Source: Micrococcales bacterium (lineage in GTDB: Bacteria; Actinomycetota; Actinomycetes; Actinomycetales; Cellulomonadaceae). Taken from it: a stretch of DNA of 33,871 nt. The notes under the pieces are model-generated. The model made no database searches, was not told the origin of the DNA, and saw only the letters and a list, made by a program, of their open reading frames with translations. Below are positions 8,502-15,958 of the stretch, piece after piece. Position 1 is the stretch's first letter. Every line of letters starts with the position of its first letter. The position numbers and the translations under genes are program-made. Where the stretch lies: assembly GCA_009777345.1 (NCBI GenBank), contig WRMB01000039.1, forward strand, positions 1 through 33,871, given 5' to 3'.

Positions 8502-11028
8502 TCTCCAGCATGCCGACCAGCCTCGCCGGGCTCACGTCGGGGAAGCCCAGCAGGGTCGAGACGGCCACGCGGATGCTGGCCGAGCCCAGCATCCCTCTGC
8601 CCAGCACCTCGGCGAGCTGGTCTCTTCCTGCCCGGCCACGAGCACCGTTGTCGGCGCACATCCCCAGCACCACGGCGACCAACGACGTCGACAAAGACGA
8701 GGAGGTCGGCCAGCCAACAGGCTCAGGACACCAGTCCTCAACCACCAGGCGGGACGACGCAGTGTTCCACAACAGCCAGACGGACCCGACGAGCCGAGCG
8801 TTTTCCTGGCCAGTGGCGTACCGGTCGGCATAGCACCTGCCCTCGTGCACACGGTCCCACCTCCGCACGAGCACCTCGAAGAAGACGTCGGGTACCTCTG
8901 GCAGGGTCAGGTCGAAACGCAGCACCGGGGTCGAGTAGAGCTCATACCTGGTGAAACCACCATGCTCGGGATGTTCCGCTAGGGCCCGCTCGACCAGGTC
9001 GGTACCAGGTTCCGCTGTAACGGTCAGCGTCGCTCTGTCGACGACTGCTGGTCGGGTGCCCGCTCTTTCGGGCCAGATCTCGGTGAACGACGGACCTGTG
9101 GACACAGCGGCCACCTTGTCGACACGGGAAGGAAGCCTGTCGACGATCCCACGGGCTGCGAGCACCGCTCGCGACGTGCCGCTCTTCGTGGCGAGCGCAC
9201 GGACACCAGGCAGGTCGAGCACCGACGGCTCGGCGAGGCCGTCGACCACCGCATGCTGGACCTCGGGCAGGAAGGTAACCATGACCTCGACCACCTCGAC
9301 GACTCCGGGCCCTAGACGAGACCCAGATGCGGCGCTGACCAGCAAGTCGTCCAGGACAGGCCAGACCACCGAGAGCAGACCGTCGCGAGCAGCCGCGCCC
9401 AGAGCGGTGGCCGTCGCGGCGAGCGATGCCTTCCGGTCCAGGCAACCGGCATCGATCACACCGGGACGCAGCAGACCACGCTCCCACGCCTCGGTCAGCG
9501 CAAGGGCGCCGTCCGTCACCGCGGCTGGGTGCAGGTCGCGTCGCGCGACCAGGAACCTCACCGCGGCGCCAGAGGTCAGCGGATCGGCCCGCCGCGCGAT
9601 CTGGCGCAGCCTCAGGCCGGCACTGCGGTCACTAGACACGACACCGTCCACGATGGACCACTGGGCACGCCAAGGACGCACCCGTCTCGGGATCAGCTGA
9701 AAATCCCTATGCCAAGCCGTTACCGACGGCAGGGCAAAGGCGAGATCGACCAGGTAGCCGTCAGATGTCAGGCTCGGTTCGACGAGCGGGTCTGCGATGT
9801 AGCGGCGTGCGACCTGACCTGCAGTGAGAGACACAGGACCGGACTGGAGAAGCACCGGGACCGCCAGCCGGTCGAACTCGGCACACGACTCGTCGTCGAC
9901 CGTCGGCTCCTCGAGCCGGGTCAGCGCCAGCAGCAGGTCGGGCCCAGCCGCGCTCGCGCCCGTGTCCAGATAGGTCCGCAACCTGGTAGCCAGGTCTGTC
10001 GGGGTGATCCGCAGGTCGACCGTGCTCGGCTCGGACAGCAGGCACGGCACCTGGCCCAGACGACTGAAAACCGCACAGTCCCGTGCTGCCAGCATGTCGT
10101 CGTCCAGGTATCGAGGCCGACCCCTGACCCACGCGGCCACCGGGGCGAGACCCGCGGACGTGCTGTCGTCGACGCCGACCAGTGCAGCACGCGCCGATGC
10201 CAGGTCACGGCGTGCGACCGCGTTGGCCAGCGCGAGGAACCGCTCCACGGTCACGTCCTCGACGTCCCAGTCACCTCGGGAGACGAGCTCTGCGGCAGCC
10301 AGGGTCAGCGCCTCTGGGGTCTCCTCGCTGCGGTCGAAGCGGGGCACCTGCCACACCGGCGGAGTTGCCTGCCATAGACCCTCGACGTGCGTCTCAGGTT
10401 CTGCCAGGTCGAGACCCCACGCGTCGACCACGGCCCGCACTGCCCGTGCCGGGGCGCCCAGGCTTGTCACCAGCGGTCCGAGGATCTCCACGGTCTTCCT
10501 GCTGGGTGTGCGTGCCGCCAGTGCCTGCAGCACCGACTGCAGCCCTTTCTTCGTCGGCGCGGCCAGCGCCAACGCACCCACATCGGCAAGCAGGTCGTCG
10601 CCCACCCCGGCGACCAGCACCGGCGCCAGCCGTTCGAGCACATGCCGGTCGCCGGTGGCCAGGACAGGGATCAGCGTCTCGACCCGTGCGAGCACCTCAT
10701 CGTCGGTGACGTGCAGGCCGTCCAGCCACACCCCGAGCCAGGCCTTCCGCTCGGCGGGACGAGCGGTGGCGTCGAGAGCAGCGAGCACCAGGTCGACCGC
10801 TTCCGCCCGGTCCAGCCAGCCCTTCCCTACCCCTTCGAGTATCAACCAGCCGAACGGCCCGGTTCCCTCCAGCCCGGCTGCCACACCAGCCCGGACGTGC
10901 TCAGCAAACCTGTCGGAGACGACCGCAACCGAGACCGGCCAGTCCCCGGTCATCATCGGCAGGGTGCTCGACGCCCATCTGCGCAAGTACCTCAGGTTCT
11001 CCGGAACCGACGCCCGGTCGCGAACCAT
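8233..11028 (-). CDS. Large DUF6493/DUF7824-like helical protein, paralog 3 (N-terminally short)
   Basis: 931 aa when started at the ATG at 11028 (MVRDRASVPENLRYLRRW). A longer frame reaches 11178, but its extra codons lie inside the relic at 11028..11105 and the zinc-ribbon gene and are not family-like. The chosen ATG overlaps the relic's TGA as TGATG, like the other junctions. The protein lacks the ~150-residue N-terminal domain of paralogs 1, 2 and 5 and begins at the VPENLRYL segment. All later blocks are present: DRFAEHVRAGV, WLGVWLDGLHVTD, AAPTKKGL, VPRFDRSEETPEAL, LLSEPSTVDLRITPTDLA, LLLALTRL, WERGLLRPG, LDLPGVRALATKSG, LSTSLVAVVLGM and the WPGLEELASQPGK tail. The N-terminal loss is probably linked to the deletion that left the relic. 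Confidence 0.78.
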   Translation of the reverse strand: MVRDRASVPENLRYLRRWASSTLPMMTGDWPVSVAVVSDRFAEHVRAGVAAGLEGTGPFGWLILEGVGKGWLDRAEAVDLVLAALDATARPAERKAWLGVWLDGLHVTDDEVLARVETLIPVLATGDRHVLERLAPVLVAGVGDDLLADVGALALAAPTKKGLQSVLQALAARTPSRKTVEILGPLVTSLGAPARAVRAVVDAWGLDLAEPETHVEGLWQATPPVWQVPRFDRSEETPEALTLAAAELVSRGDWDVEDVTVERFLALANAVARRDLASARAALVGVDDSTSAGLAPVAAWVRGRPRYLDDDMLAARDCAVFSRLGQVPCLLSEPSTVDLRITPTDLATRLRTYLDTGASAAGPDLLLALTRLEEPTVDDESCAEFDRLAVPVLLQSGPVSLTAGQVARRYIADPLVEPSLTSDGYLVDLAFALPSVTAWHRDFQLIPRRVRPWRAQWSIVDGVVSSDRSAGLRLRQIARRADPLTSGAAVRFLVARRDLHPAAVTDGALALTEAWERGLLRPGVIDAGCLDRKASLAATATALGAAARDGLLSVVWPVLDDLLVSAASGSRLGPGVVEVVEVMVTFLPEVQHAVVDGLAEPSVLDLPGVRALATKSGTSRAVLAARGIVDRLPSRVDKVAAVSTGPSFTEIWPERAGTRPAVVDRATLTVTAEPGTDLVERALAEHPEHGGFTRYELYSTPVLRFDLTLPEVPDVFFEVLVRRWDRVHEGRCYADRYATGQENARLVGSVWLLWNTASSRLVVEDWCPEPVGWPTSSSLSTSLVAVVLGMCADNGARGRAGRDQLAEVLGRGMLGSASIRVAVSTLLGFPDVSPARLVGMLENPTTLPVLWPLLTEPIRFAGTSEGSPPRWLNRVLDVALLHAEHLREAARRGLIPADASSWPGLEELASQPGKTAALTKARTLLSVLRGA

Positions 11029-11105
11029 CACAGACCTCTCAGCGCGGCCAGGAGTAGCCCGGTGAAGATCGAGACCGCCTCGTACAGGCGGGGGTTGCGA
11101 GCCAT
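11028..11105 (-). pseudogene. Collapsed paralog relic: family start fused to family stop
   Basis: An intact 25-codon frame. The first 15-16 residues (MARNPRLYEAVSIFTG) match the N-terminus of paralog 2, and the last nine (LLLAALRGL, then TGA) match the C-terminal end of the paralogs (LLAVLRGD, LLSVLRGA). Everything between is missing, so this looks like the scar of a deleted ~3-kb paralog joining its first and last codons. Both ends keep the TGATG overlaps with neighbours, so it may still be translated and pass ribosomes on to paralog 3. An independent function as a micro-ORF is unlikely but possible. Confidence 0.72.
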
Positions 11106-11908
11106 CAGTCGACCTCCCACTCTTTTCGCACCAACTCGTCGTAGTCAGCCGGTTCGACGCCGCTGACGACAGGGGCAACTCTGTAGGGTGTCTTCACGTA
11201 TACCCGATCTCTGTAGTCATGCCGCTCTGATATATCCTCGATGTCAAGATAGAGCTCTTCGAGCTCGAACCAGACGTTGCCGCACTCCCCGCAGCCCCAG
11301 AAACTCGGGTCTTCTTCGACAAATGCAATACGACCATAGCAGGCCTTGCTCGGGCATCTCAACCCATCCCCGTCCAGCCCAGGCGGGCAGATATACCCGA
11401 CCGACCAGGTCCCGAAGCAGTAGCAGCCTTCTTCGGGGCATCTCATCCACCCTTCCTCTGGGTAGGACTTCTCACCCAGCCCCCCGAGCAGCCGGTGGGG
11501 ATTAAACGCGTGCCCGCACCGGATGCACACCGTAGCTCTGCCCTCCTCGTCATTCTCGGGGTCGAACGTCACACTGTGCCTGTCCAGCAGCTGCCTGTAC
11601 TCTGTCTCGTCCGACGGAAAAGGTCCCGCATCGAACGAGATCCGCACCTGCCGACCATCGCACATCCGCGGAAGTCGACCCGTCAGAAGCCGGTACACCC
11701 AGTTGGAGAATCCGTTCTCCAACGAGTCCTCAAGGCTGGATCCGTCTCGGAAGAACAGAACTACATACCAGTCAGGCGACACGTTCGAATTGAACAGTAT
11801 CGCATAGTTGTACATTCCAGAGTCGCACTCGATCGCCTCGGATAGCACCTCTCTGACCGTCGCATCGACACGGTCCGCCAGGGACTCGTTCTCATCATTC
11901 GCGCACAT
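11105..11908 (-). CDS. Zinc-ribbon protein of unknown function
   Basis: A protein of 267 aa from the ATG at 11908. A GTG at 11920 would add four residues, but it lies on the GAGG that serves as the likely ribosome-binding site, so I prefer the ATG. The N-terminal half is acidic and has no recognisable fold. The C-terminal half is cysteine-rich: CIRCGHAF, CPEEGCYCFG, YICPPG, CPSKACYG and GCGECGNVWF, enough for two or more treble-clef or ribbon zinc sites. The last resembles C-terminal zinc ribbons that bind nucleic acid or partner proteins. The family is not recognised. It sits two genes below paralog 4, immediately after the HD protein (gap 13 bp), and its stop overlaps the relic as TGATG. 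The codon use is visibly less GC-rich than the paralogs around it, suggesting a separate origin. Confidence 0.72.
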   Translation of the reverse strand: MCANDENESLADRVDATVREVLSEAIECDSGMYNYAILFNSNVSPDWYVVLFFRDGSSLEDSLENGFSNWVYRLLTGRLPRMCDGRQVRISFDAGPFPSDETEYRQLLDRHSVTFDPENDEEGRATVCIRCGHAFNPHRLLGGLGEKSYPEEGWMRCPEEGCYCFGTWSVGYICPPGLDGDGLRCPSKACYGRIAFVEEDPSFWGCGECGNVWFELEELYLDIEDISERHDYRDRVYVKTPYRVAPVVSGVEPADYDELVRKEWEVD

Positions 11909-11921
11909 GTCGTCAACCACC

Positions 11922-12806
11922 TCAGTATTTCTCTAGGATACGCTCGAGCCGGTCGCGGGTCGTCGCCAGCCGGATAGTGATCGCGACCTCCGCGCCGTCC
12001 GCGACGGGCAGGGGCATCTGTTCCATCGCCTCTTCGAACACCGCCACGACAGGCAGGTACTTTCTGGCGCGCTTGAGGACGAACTCCTCTTTACCCGGGG
12101 TATCGGCGTGGTACAGGCCGGCTGCGTTGTCCACAAAGTCGCTCAGCTTCACCAGGAACGCGCCCGGATGGCCCTGGACAGTCTGCCGCACATGTTCGCG
12201 GTAGTGCCGGTTGCGCTCCTCGACGTCAGTCTGCGATCTGTGGGTGTCGGTCATGTAGTCGTTGGTGACGGCTTCGACCAGCGCCAGCACCCTGCGGCCG
12301 TAGGCGTTCTCGATGTAGTCCGACAGCATCTGACGGGCCTCAGACTCGGGCACCTGGCGACCGGCGCGAGCGATCTGCCGTACGAACTGCTGCGCGCCGT
12401 CTTCTATCGTGTCGTGCAGGACGGCCGCGACGATGACGTCCTGGTCGCGGCACCCCCACCGCAGCAGCCTGACAGCGTTGCGCAAGGGATGCTCGATATA
12501 CGGGGTCTGGGTGAACAGTCCACGGCTACCTCGTATCTGGGCGGAGTGGAGGATGCTCGCCAGATCGACAGCCGACGACACCGTCTCGTCGTCCATGCCC
12601 AGCACGCGCGCTTCGTACCGCAGCACCTGCGCCAGCTGGACGCTCCCGAGATCTTTCAGCGGCGCGTCCCGCAAGACTTCGAGCGGAACGCGCCGCAGCA
12701 CGGTCGGAGGCAGCTCACCGATCGCGGCAGTGCCGAGCTCGTCCCGAAGGCCTTCACCTGCCGCCCTCACTGCTTCGGGGTCTGGTTGGTGCTCTTGCTC
12801 TTCCAC
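11922..12806 (-). CDS. HD-domain protein, RelA/SpoT-hydrolase-like (MESH1/SAH type)
   Basis: A 294-aa protein from the GTG at 12806, chosen because AGGAG lies 7 nt upstream; a TTG 33 nt further up lacks such a site. Residues 80-235 carry the pattern of the metal-dependent (p)ppGpp hydrolase domain: H87 in ILHSAQIRGSRG, YIEHPLRNAVRLLRWG (103-118), the HD pair in AVLHDTIED (H131, D132) and D223 in VKLSDFVDNAAGL, equivalent to KLADRLHN of SpoT. No synthetase, TGS or ACT domain follows, so it could be a stand-alone alarmone or nucleotide hydrolase. A ~75-residue N-terminal extension is of unknown role. It lies 43 bp below paralog 4 and just above the zinc-ribbon gene, in the same transcription direction. 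The alternative is an HD phosphohydrolase with another nucleotide substrate. Confidence 0.8.
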   Translation of the reverse strand: MEEQEHQPDPEAVRAAGEGLRDELGTAAIGELPPTVLRRVPLEVLRDAPLKDLGSVQLAQVLRYEARVLGMDDETVSSAVDLASILHSAQIRGSRGLFTQTPYIEHPLRNAVRLLRWGCRDQDVIVAAVLHDTIEDGAQQFVRQIARAGRQVPESEARQMLSDYIENAYGRRVLALVEAVTNDYMTDTHRSQTDVEERNRHYREHVRQTVQGHPGAFLVKLSDFVDNAAGLYHADTPGKEEFVLKRARKYLPVVAVFEEAMEQMPLPVADGAEVAITIRLATTRDRLERILEKY

Positions 12807-12849
12807 GCTCCCTCTCCTTTCACGACCGACGTTGTGCAACCACCCTGTG

Positions 12850-15090
12850 TCACTGTCCTCCCAGTGCGGGTTCGGCAGGTAGGTCCGCGACGATCTGGCG
12901 GGCGATCGTCACGGTGCGCGACGTCCCGCGACGAGCTGCCAGAGCTCGGACATTGGGCAGCGCCAGCACGTCCGGGTCGGCAGTACCCACACTCACCGCG
13001 TGCAGCACCTCGGGCAGCAGAACGGCGATGGTCTTAACCACCTGGGTGGCGCCGGTCGGCGGCGACGAGCCCTGCAGGAGGTCGTCCAGCAAGGGCCAGA
13101 CCACGGCCAACATTCCTTCGTCGGCCAGCTGGGCCAAGACCTGCACCGTGGCGGCCAGGCGATGCTGGTATCCGTCCGGTGCCCAGTCCAGCAGGGAAGC
13201 GTCGGGCACACCGGGGCGGAGCAGTCCGCGCTGCCACGCTTCGCGGACGGCCAGGGCGACATCAGCGGCGGCCCGCGGATGCACCGACCGCTGCATGATC
13301 ATCAGGTTCGCGGCCGCACCGGGAGGTAGAGGTGTGGTGCGACGGACCAGCTGGCGTACCACCGGGCCCACCATGTCGAAGAGCCCACGGCCACCAGCGA
13401 CACCACGGACGTCGTGGGTGCGGATCGCCATCGTTGTGAGGTCGCCTGTCCAGGTGGGGAACAGCGCGCTGAGAGGGGCGTGGTGGGACTCGGGCAAACC
13501 TGACAGCCGGTTCGGGAACCGCTGCAGCGACTTTGGGAGCACAAGCGGGTCTGAGCCCGGTGCCTTTGCGCAGCCCCACGCCGCAGGTTCGACGACCGGG
13601 CCGCTCAGGTATGCCACGACCGCAGCACCCGCGAAACCGAGCTGGTACCACTCCCACCCGTCGGGGTCCCACATCAAAGTCACCACCGGGACGGTCAGGC
13701 TCTCGATCTCGGCACGTGCAGCATTGTCGATCGTCGTTGTATCGAGCCTGGTCAAAGCCAGGAACAGGTCGGCCTCAGACGCCGGAACCTCCGCATCGAA
13801 GTAGGTCTGCAACCGCGTCACCAGGTCGGGCAGGGTGACGGCAAGATCGACGGTGCTCGGCTCGGCCAGCAAGCACGGAACCCGTCCCAGCCGTTCGTGC
13901 ACCTGCCGAGCACGGGCGTCCAACAACGCGGTCTGGTTGCAGTCGTACCTACTGAAGAGCGACGTGTCGGTCAACGGTCGGGCAACAAGCGCCGGGTCGT
14001 CGCCCCACGTGACACAGAACCGGTCTTTCAGCACAGCGCGTGCACGGTCGGGATCGTGCCTGGCTACGGCATTAGCAACAGCGAGATAGCGCTCGACGAC
14101 TATATCGACCGATGAGATCGATGTCGTCCTTCCTCCGGTTACTGCAGCCAGGTTGCTGGGTGTGCGAGACGCCAGCTCCTTCCATGCATGAACGAGCGAC
14201 TCTGGGGTCTCGTCACCGTGGTCGAAACGAGGTACCTGCCAGACAGGCGGGACTGGCTGCCACAGACCCTGCACCGACACGAACTCGGGCGGCGGCGCGG
14301 CCAGCCCCCAGGCATCGACCACCTGCTGCACAGCCTTGGCCGACGTCTTGTCCTGACCGACGTCCAGGCCTGTGACCATCGGCGCGAGCACCGTGAGAGC
14401 ATCTGGCCCCGGGGCGGGTCGACGGGCGAGCGCCGCCAGCACGGTGCGCTGGGCCTTCTTCGTCGGGGCTGTCAGGGCAGCGGTCACCACGTCGGGCAGC
14501 CGGTCGTCGTCCACCCCGGCGATCAGCGTCGGCGCCAACCGGTCGACGACGGCAGCATCACCGCTGGCCAGCACCGGCACCAGGGTGTCGGCACGGGCCA
14601 GCACCTCCGCGTCGGTCGCGGCCAGGTCGTCCAACCACACCGCCAACCAGGCCTTGCGGTCGTTGGGCCGGGTGGAGGTATCCATCGCGGCGAGCACCAG
14701 GTCCACAGCCTCGTCCCGGTCGAGCCAACCTCGACGCACCCCGCCGGGCAGCACCCGACCGAACGGTCCGTAACCAGCTACCTTCGCGGCGACGGCGGCG
14801 CGGACGTGCTCGGCGAACCGGTCCGCGGCAGCAGCCACGTCGACGTCCCGCGGAACCGTGAGGAGACGACCCTCGTCGTCGACCTCTCGTGGCCCACCGT
14901 GGTACGACGGGCTCGGCGGACCCCACCAGGCCCTGTCCGACCAGCCCGCAGGGTCGGTGAGGTCGTCACGGCTCCAGGGCGCGGCGACCGCCATGCCCAT
15001 CGTGCGCAGGCCCATCGCCCAGTCGGCGGACAGCGCCCAGTCCTCCAGGGCCCGCCGTCGCCGAGGAACGGGCTTCTTCGCGTCAGCCAT
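12850..15090 (-). CDS. Large DUF6493/DUF7824-like protein, paralog 4 (C-terminally short)
   Basis: A 746-aa relative with GGAAGG 7 nt before its ATG. The N-terminus (1-90, basic then acidic, with RRRRALEDWALSADW) is unrelated to the other paralogs. From about residue 90 the family blocks appear: DRFAEHVRAAVAA, WLDRDEAVDLVLAAMD, WLAVWLDDLAATD, TAPTKKAQRTVL, VPRFDHGDETPESL, LLAEPSTVDLAVTLPDLV, EADLFLALTRL, WQRGLLRPG, LALPNVRALAARRG. It stops shortly after IVADLP, so the whole C-terminal part (the VRF-D stretch, LSTSLV block and WPGL-KAR tail, about 250 residues) is absent. The stop is followed by the HD gene 43 bp on. It is the first gene of the minus-strand chain; its promoter should lie in 15091..15258. 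Confidence 0.77.
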   Translation of the reverse strand: MADAKKPVPRRRRALEDWALSADWAMGLRTMGMAVAAPWSRDDLTDPAGWSDRAWWGPPSPSYHGGPREVDDEGRLLTVPRDVDVAAAADRFAEHVRAAVAAKVAGYGPFGRVLPGGVRRGWLDRDEAVDLVLAAMDTSTRPNDRKAWLAVWLDDLAATDAEVLARADTLVPVLASGDAAVVDRLAPTLIAGVDDDRLPDVVTAALTAPTKKAQRTVLAALARRPAPGPDALTVLAPMVTGLDVGQDKTSAKAVQQVVDAWGLAAPPPEFVSVQGLWQPVPPVWQVPRFDHGDETPESLVHAWKELASRTPSNLAAVTGGRTTSISSVDIVVERYLAVANAVARHDPDRARAVLKDRFCVTWGDDPALVARPLTDTSLFSRYDCNQTALLDARARQVHERLGRVPCLLAEPSTVDLAVTLPDLVTRLQTYFDAEVPASEADLFLALTRLDTTTIDNAARAEIESLTVPVVTLMWDPDGWEWYQLGFAGAAVVAYLSGPVVEPAAWGCAKAPGSDPLVLPKSLQRFPNRLSGLPESHHAPLSALFPTWTGDLTTMAIRTHDVRGVAGGRGLFDMVGPVVRQLVRRTTPLPPGAAANLMIMQRSVHPRAAADVALAVREAWQRGLLRPGVPDASLLDWAPDGYQHRLAATVQVLAQLADEGMLAVVWPLLDDLLQGSSPPTGATQVVKTIAVLLPEVLHAVSVGTADPDVLALPNVRALAARRGTSRTVTIARQIVADLPAEPALGGQ

Positions 15091-15189
15091 CAGCGCCCTT
15101 CCGCCGAGTGGGGGATACTGCCCAGGCTTCGGTAGCGCTGGGCTCGCCAGGCGCAGGGCGCCAGTTGACGGTCGCCGAGGGAGAGTCTA

Positions 15190-15205
15190 GCCTGTCTAGA
15201 CAGGC
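15190..15205. promoter_or_regulatory. 16-bp perfect palindrome, likely operator
   Basis: GCCTGTCTAGACAGGC lies in the 168-bp gap between the divergent paralog 4 and antitoxin genes, 53 bp before the antitoxin ATG. Phd/YefM antitoxins usually repress their own promoter through such palindromes, so this is the likely operator. It may also affect the opposite promoter of the large chain. The half-sequence AGACAGGCAAC recurs at 19443..19453, upstream of paralog 5. Binding is inferred. Confidence 0.6.
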
Positions 15206-15258
15206 AACAGCATCTCGTGTTGCCGACCATGAGCACAGCAAGCCTGTGAGGTGAGGGC

Positions 15259-15522
15259 ATGGCAGGGTTAGCCGCTTCGACCTGGCAGCTGCAGGACGCG
15301 AAGAACCGGCTCAGCGAGGTGGTGCGTCGGTCCCAGGAGGGTCCGCAGACCATCACGCTGCGCGGCAAGCCGGAGGCGGTCGTCCTGTCGCTGGAGGCAT
15401 ACCGGGCACTGACCGAACCCCGGCCCAGCCTCGTAGACGTGCTGCGCCGCGCCCCCGAACCGTTGACAGACCTCATCGAGAAGCGCTCCGACGACCAGAC
15501 CCTGCGGGACGTCGGGCTGTGA
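15259..15522 (+). CDS. Phd/YefM-type antitoxin
   Basis: An 87-aa protein with GAGGTGAG just before the ATG. The N-terminal half matches the Phd/YefM DNA-binding fold: WQLQDAKNRLSEVVRRSQEG, then PQTITLRGKPEAVVLSLEAY. The C-terminal part (50-87) would wrap the toxin. It overlaps the PIN toxin by 4 nt (GTGA), the standard antitoxin-first operon. Its role is to neutralise the toxin and, with it, repress the operon, probably at the palindrome upstream. Confidence 0.9.
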   Translation: MAGLAASTWQLQDAKNRLSEVVRRSQEGPQTITLRGKPEAVVLSLEAYRALTEPRPSLVDVLRRAPEPLTDLIEKRSDDQTLRDVGL

Positions 15523-15941
15523 CCTATCTCATCGACACCTGCGTGCTGTCCGAGCTGACGAAAGACCCGGTCTCCGACCGTGTCGAACGCTGGTTCGCCA
15601 GCCAGCCCGCCGACGAGCTGGTGATCTCCGTCGTCTCGGTGGGAGAGATCGTCCACGGTATCGAGAAGAAGGCCCCCGGAAAGAAACGGGACGCCCTCGT
15701 CGACTGGTTCGAGAACGAGCTGTTGCCCTGCTTCTCCGGTCGGGTCGTCGACATCGACACCGCCACCATGCGCCGCTGGGGCTCCCTGCGCGCCACCGGC
15801 AGGACGCTCCCGATCATCGACTCTCTCGTCGCGGCGTCGGCCCTGACCGTAGGCGCGACTCTGGTGACCCGGAACACCGCAGGCTTCGCAGGGATCGACG
15901 GCCTCGACATCATCAACCCATGGACGGACCAGACAACCTAG
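15519..15941 (+). CDS. PIN-domain ribonuclease toxin, VapC/FitB-like
   Basis: A 140-aa protein with a GTG start overlapping the antitoxin stop. The PIN-domain acidic residues are visible: D6 in LIDTCVLSEL, E43 in SVVSVGEIVHG, D101 in LPIIDSLVAASAL, and the late TRNTAGFAGIDGLDIINPW segment. Members cleave RNA, often tRNA or rRNA, using Mg2+ or Mn2+. All expected residues are present, so it should be active. Its stop lies 17 bp from that of paralog 5, which converges on it. In this island it may stabilise the locus or act in abortive defence. Confidence 0.9.
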   Translation: MTYLIDTCVLSELTKDPVSDRVERWFASQPADELVISVVSVGEIVHGIEKKAPGKKRDALVDWFENELLPCFSGRVVDIDTATMRRWGSLRATGRTLPIIDSLVAASALTVGATLVTRNTAGFAGIDGLDIINPWTDQTT

Positions 15942-15958
15942 AACGCGTGGGTGGCGGC

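Noticed and set aside
11029..11178. Longer N-terminus (50 aa) for paralog 3
   Set aside because: The extra residues run through the relic and the zinc-ribbon gene and match no paralog; the ATG at 11028 is coupled by TGATG.
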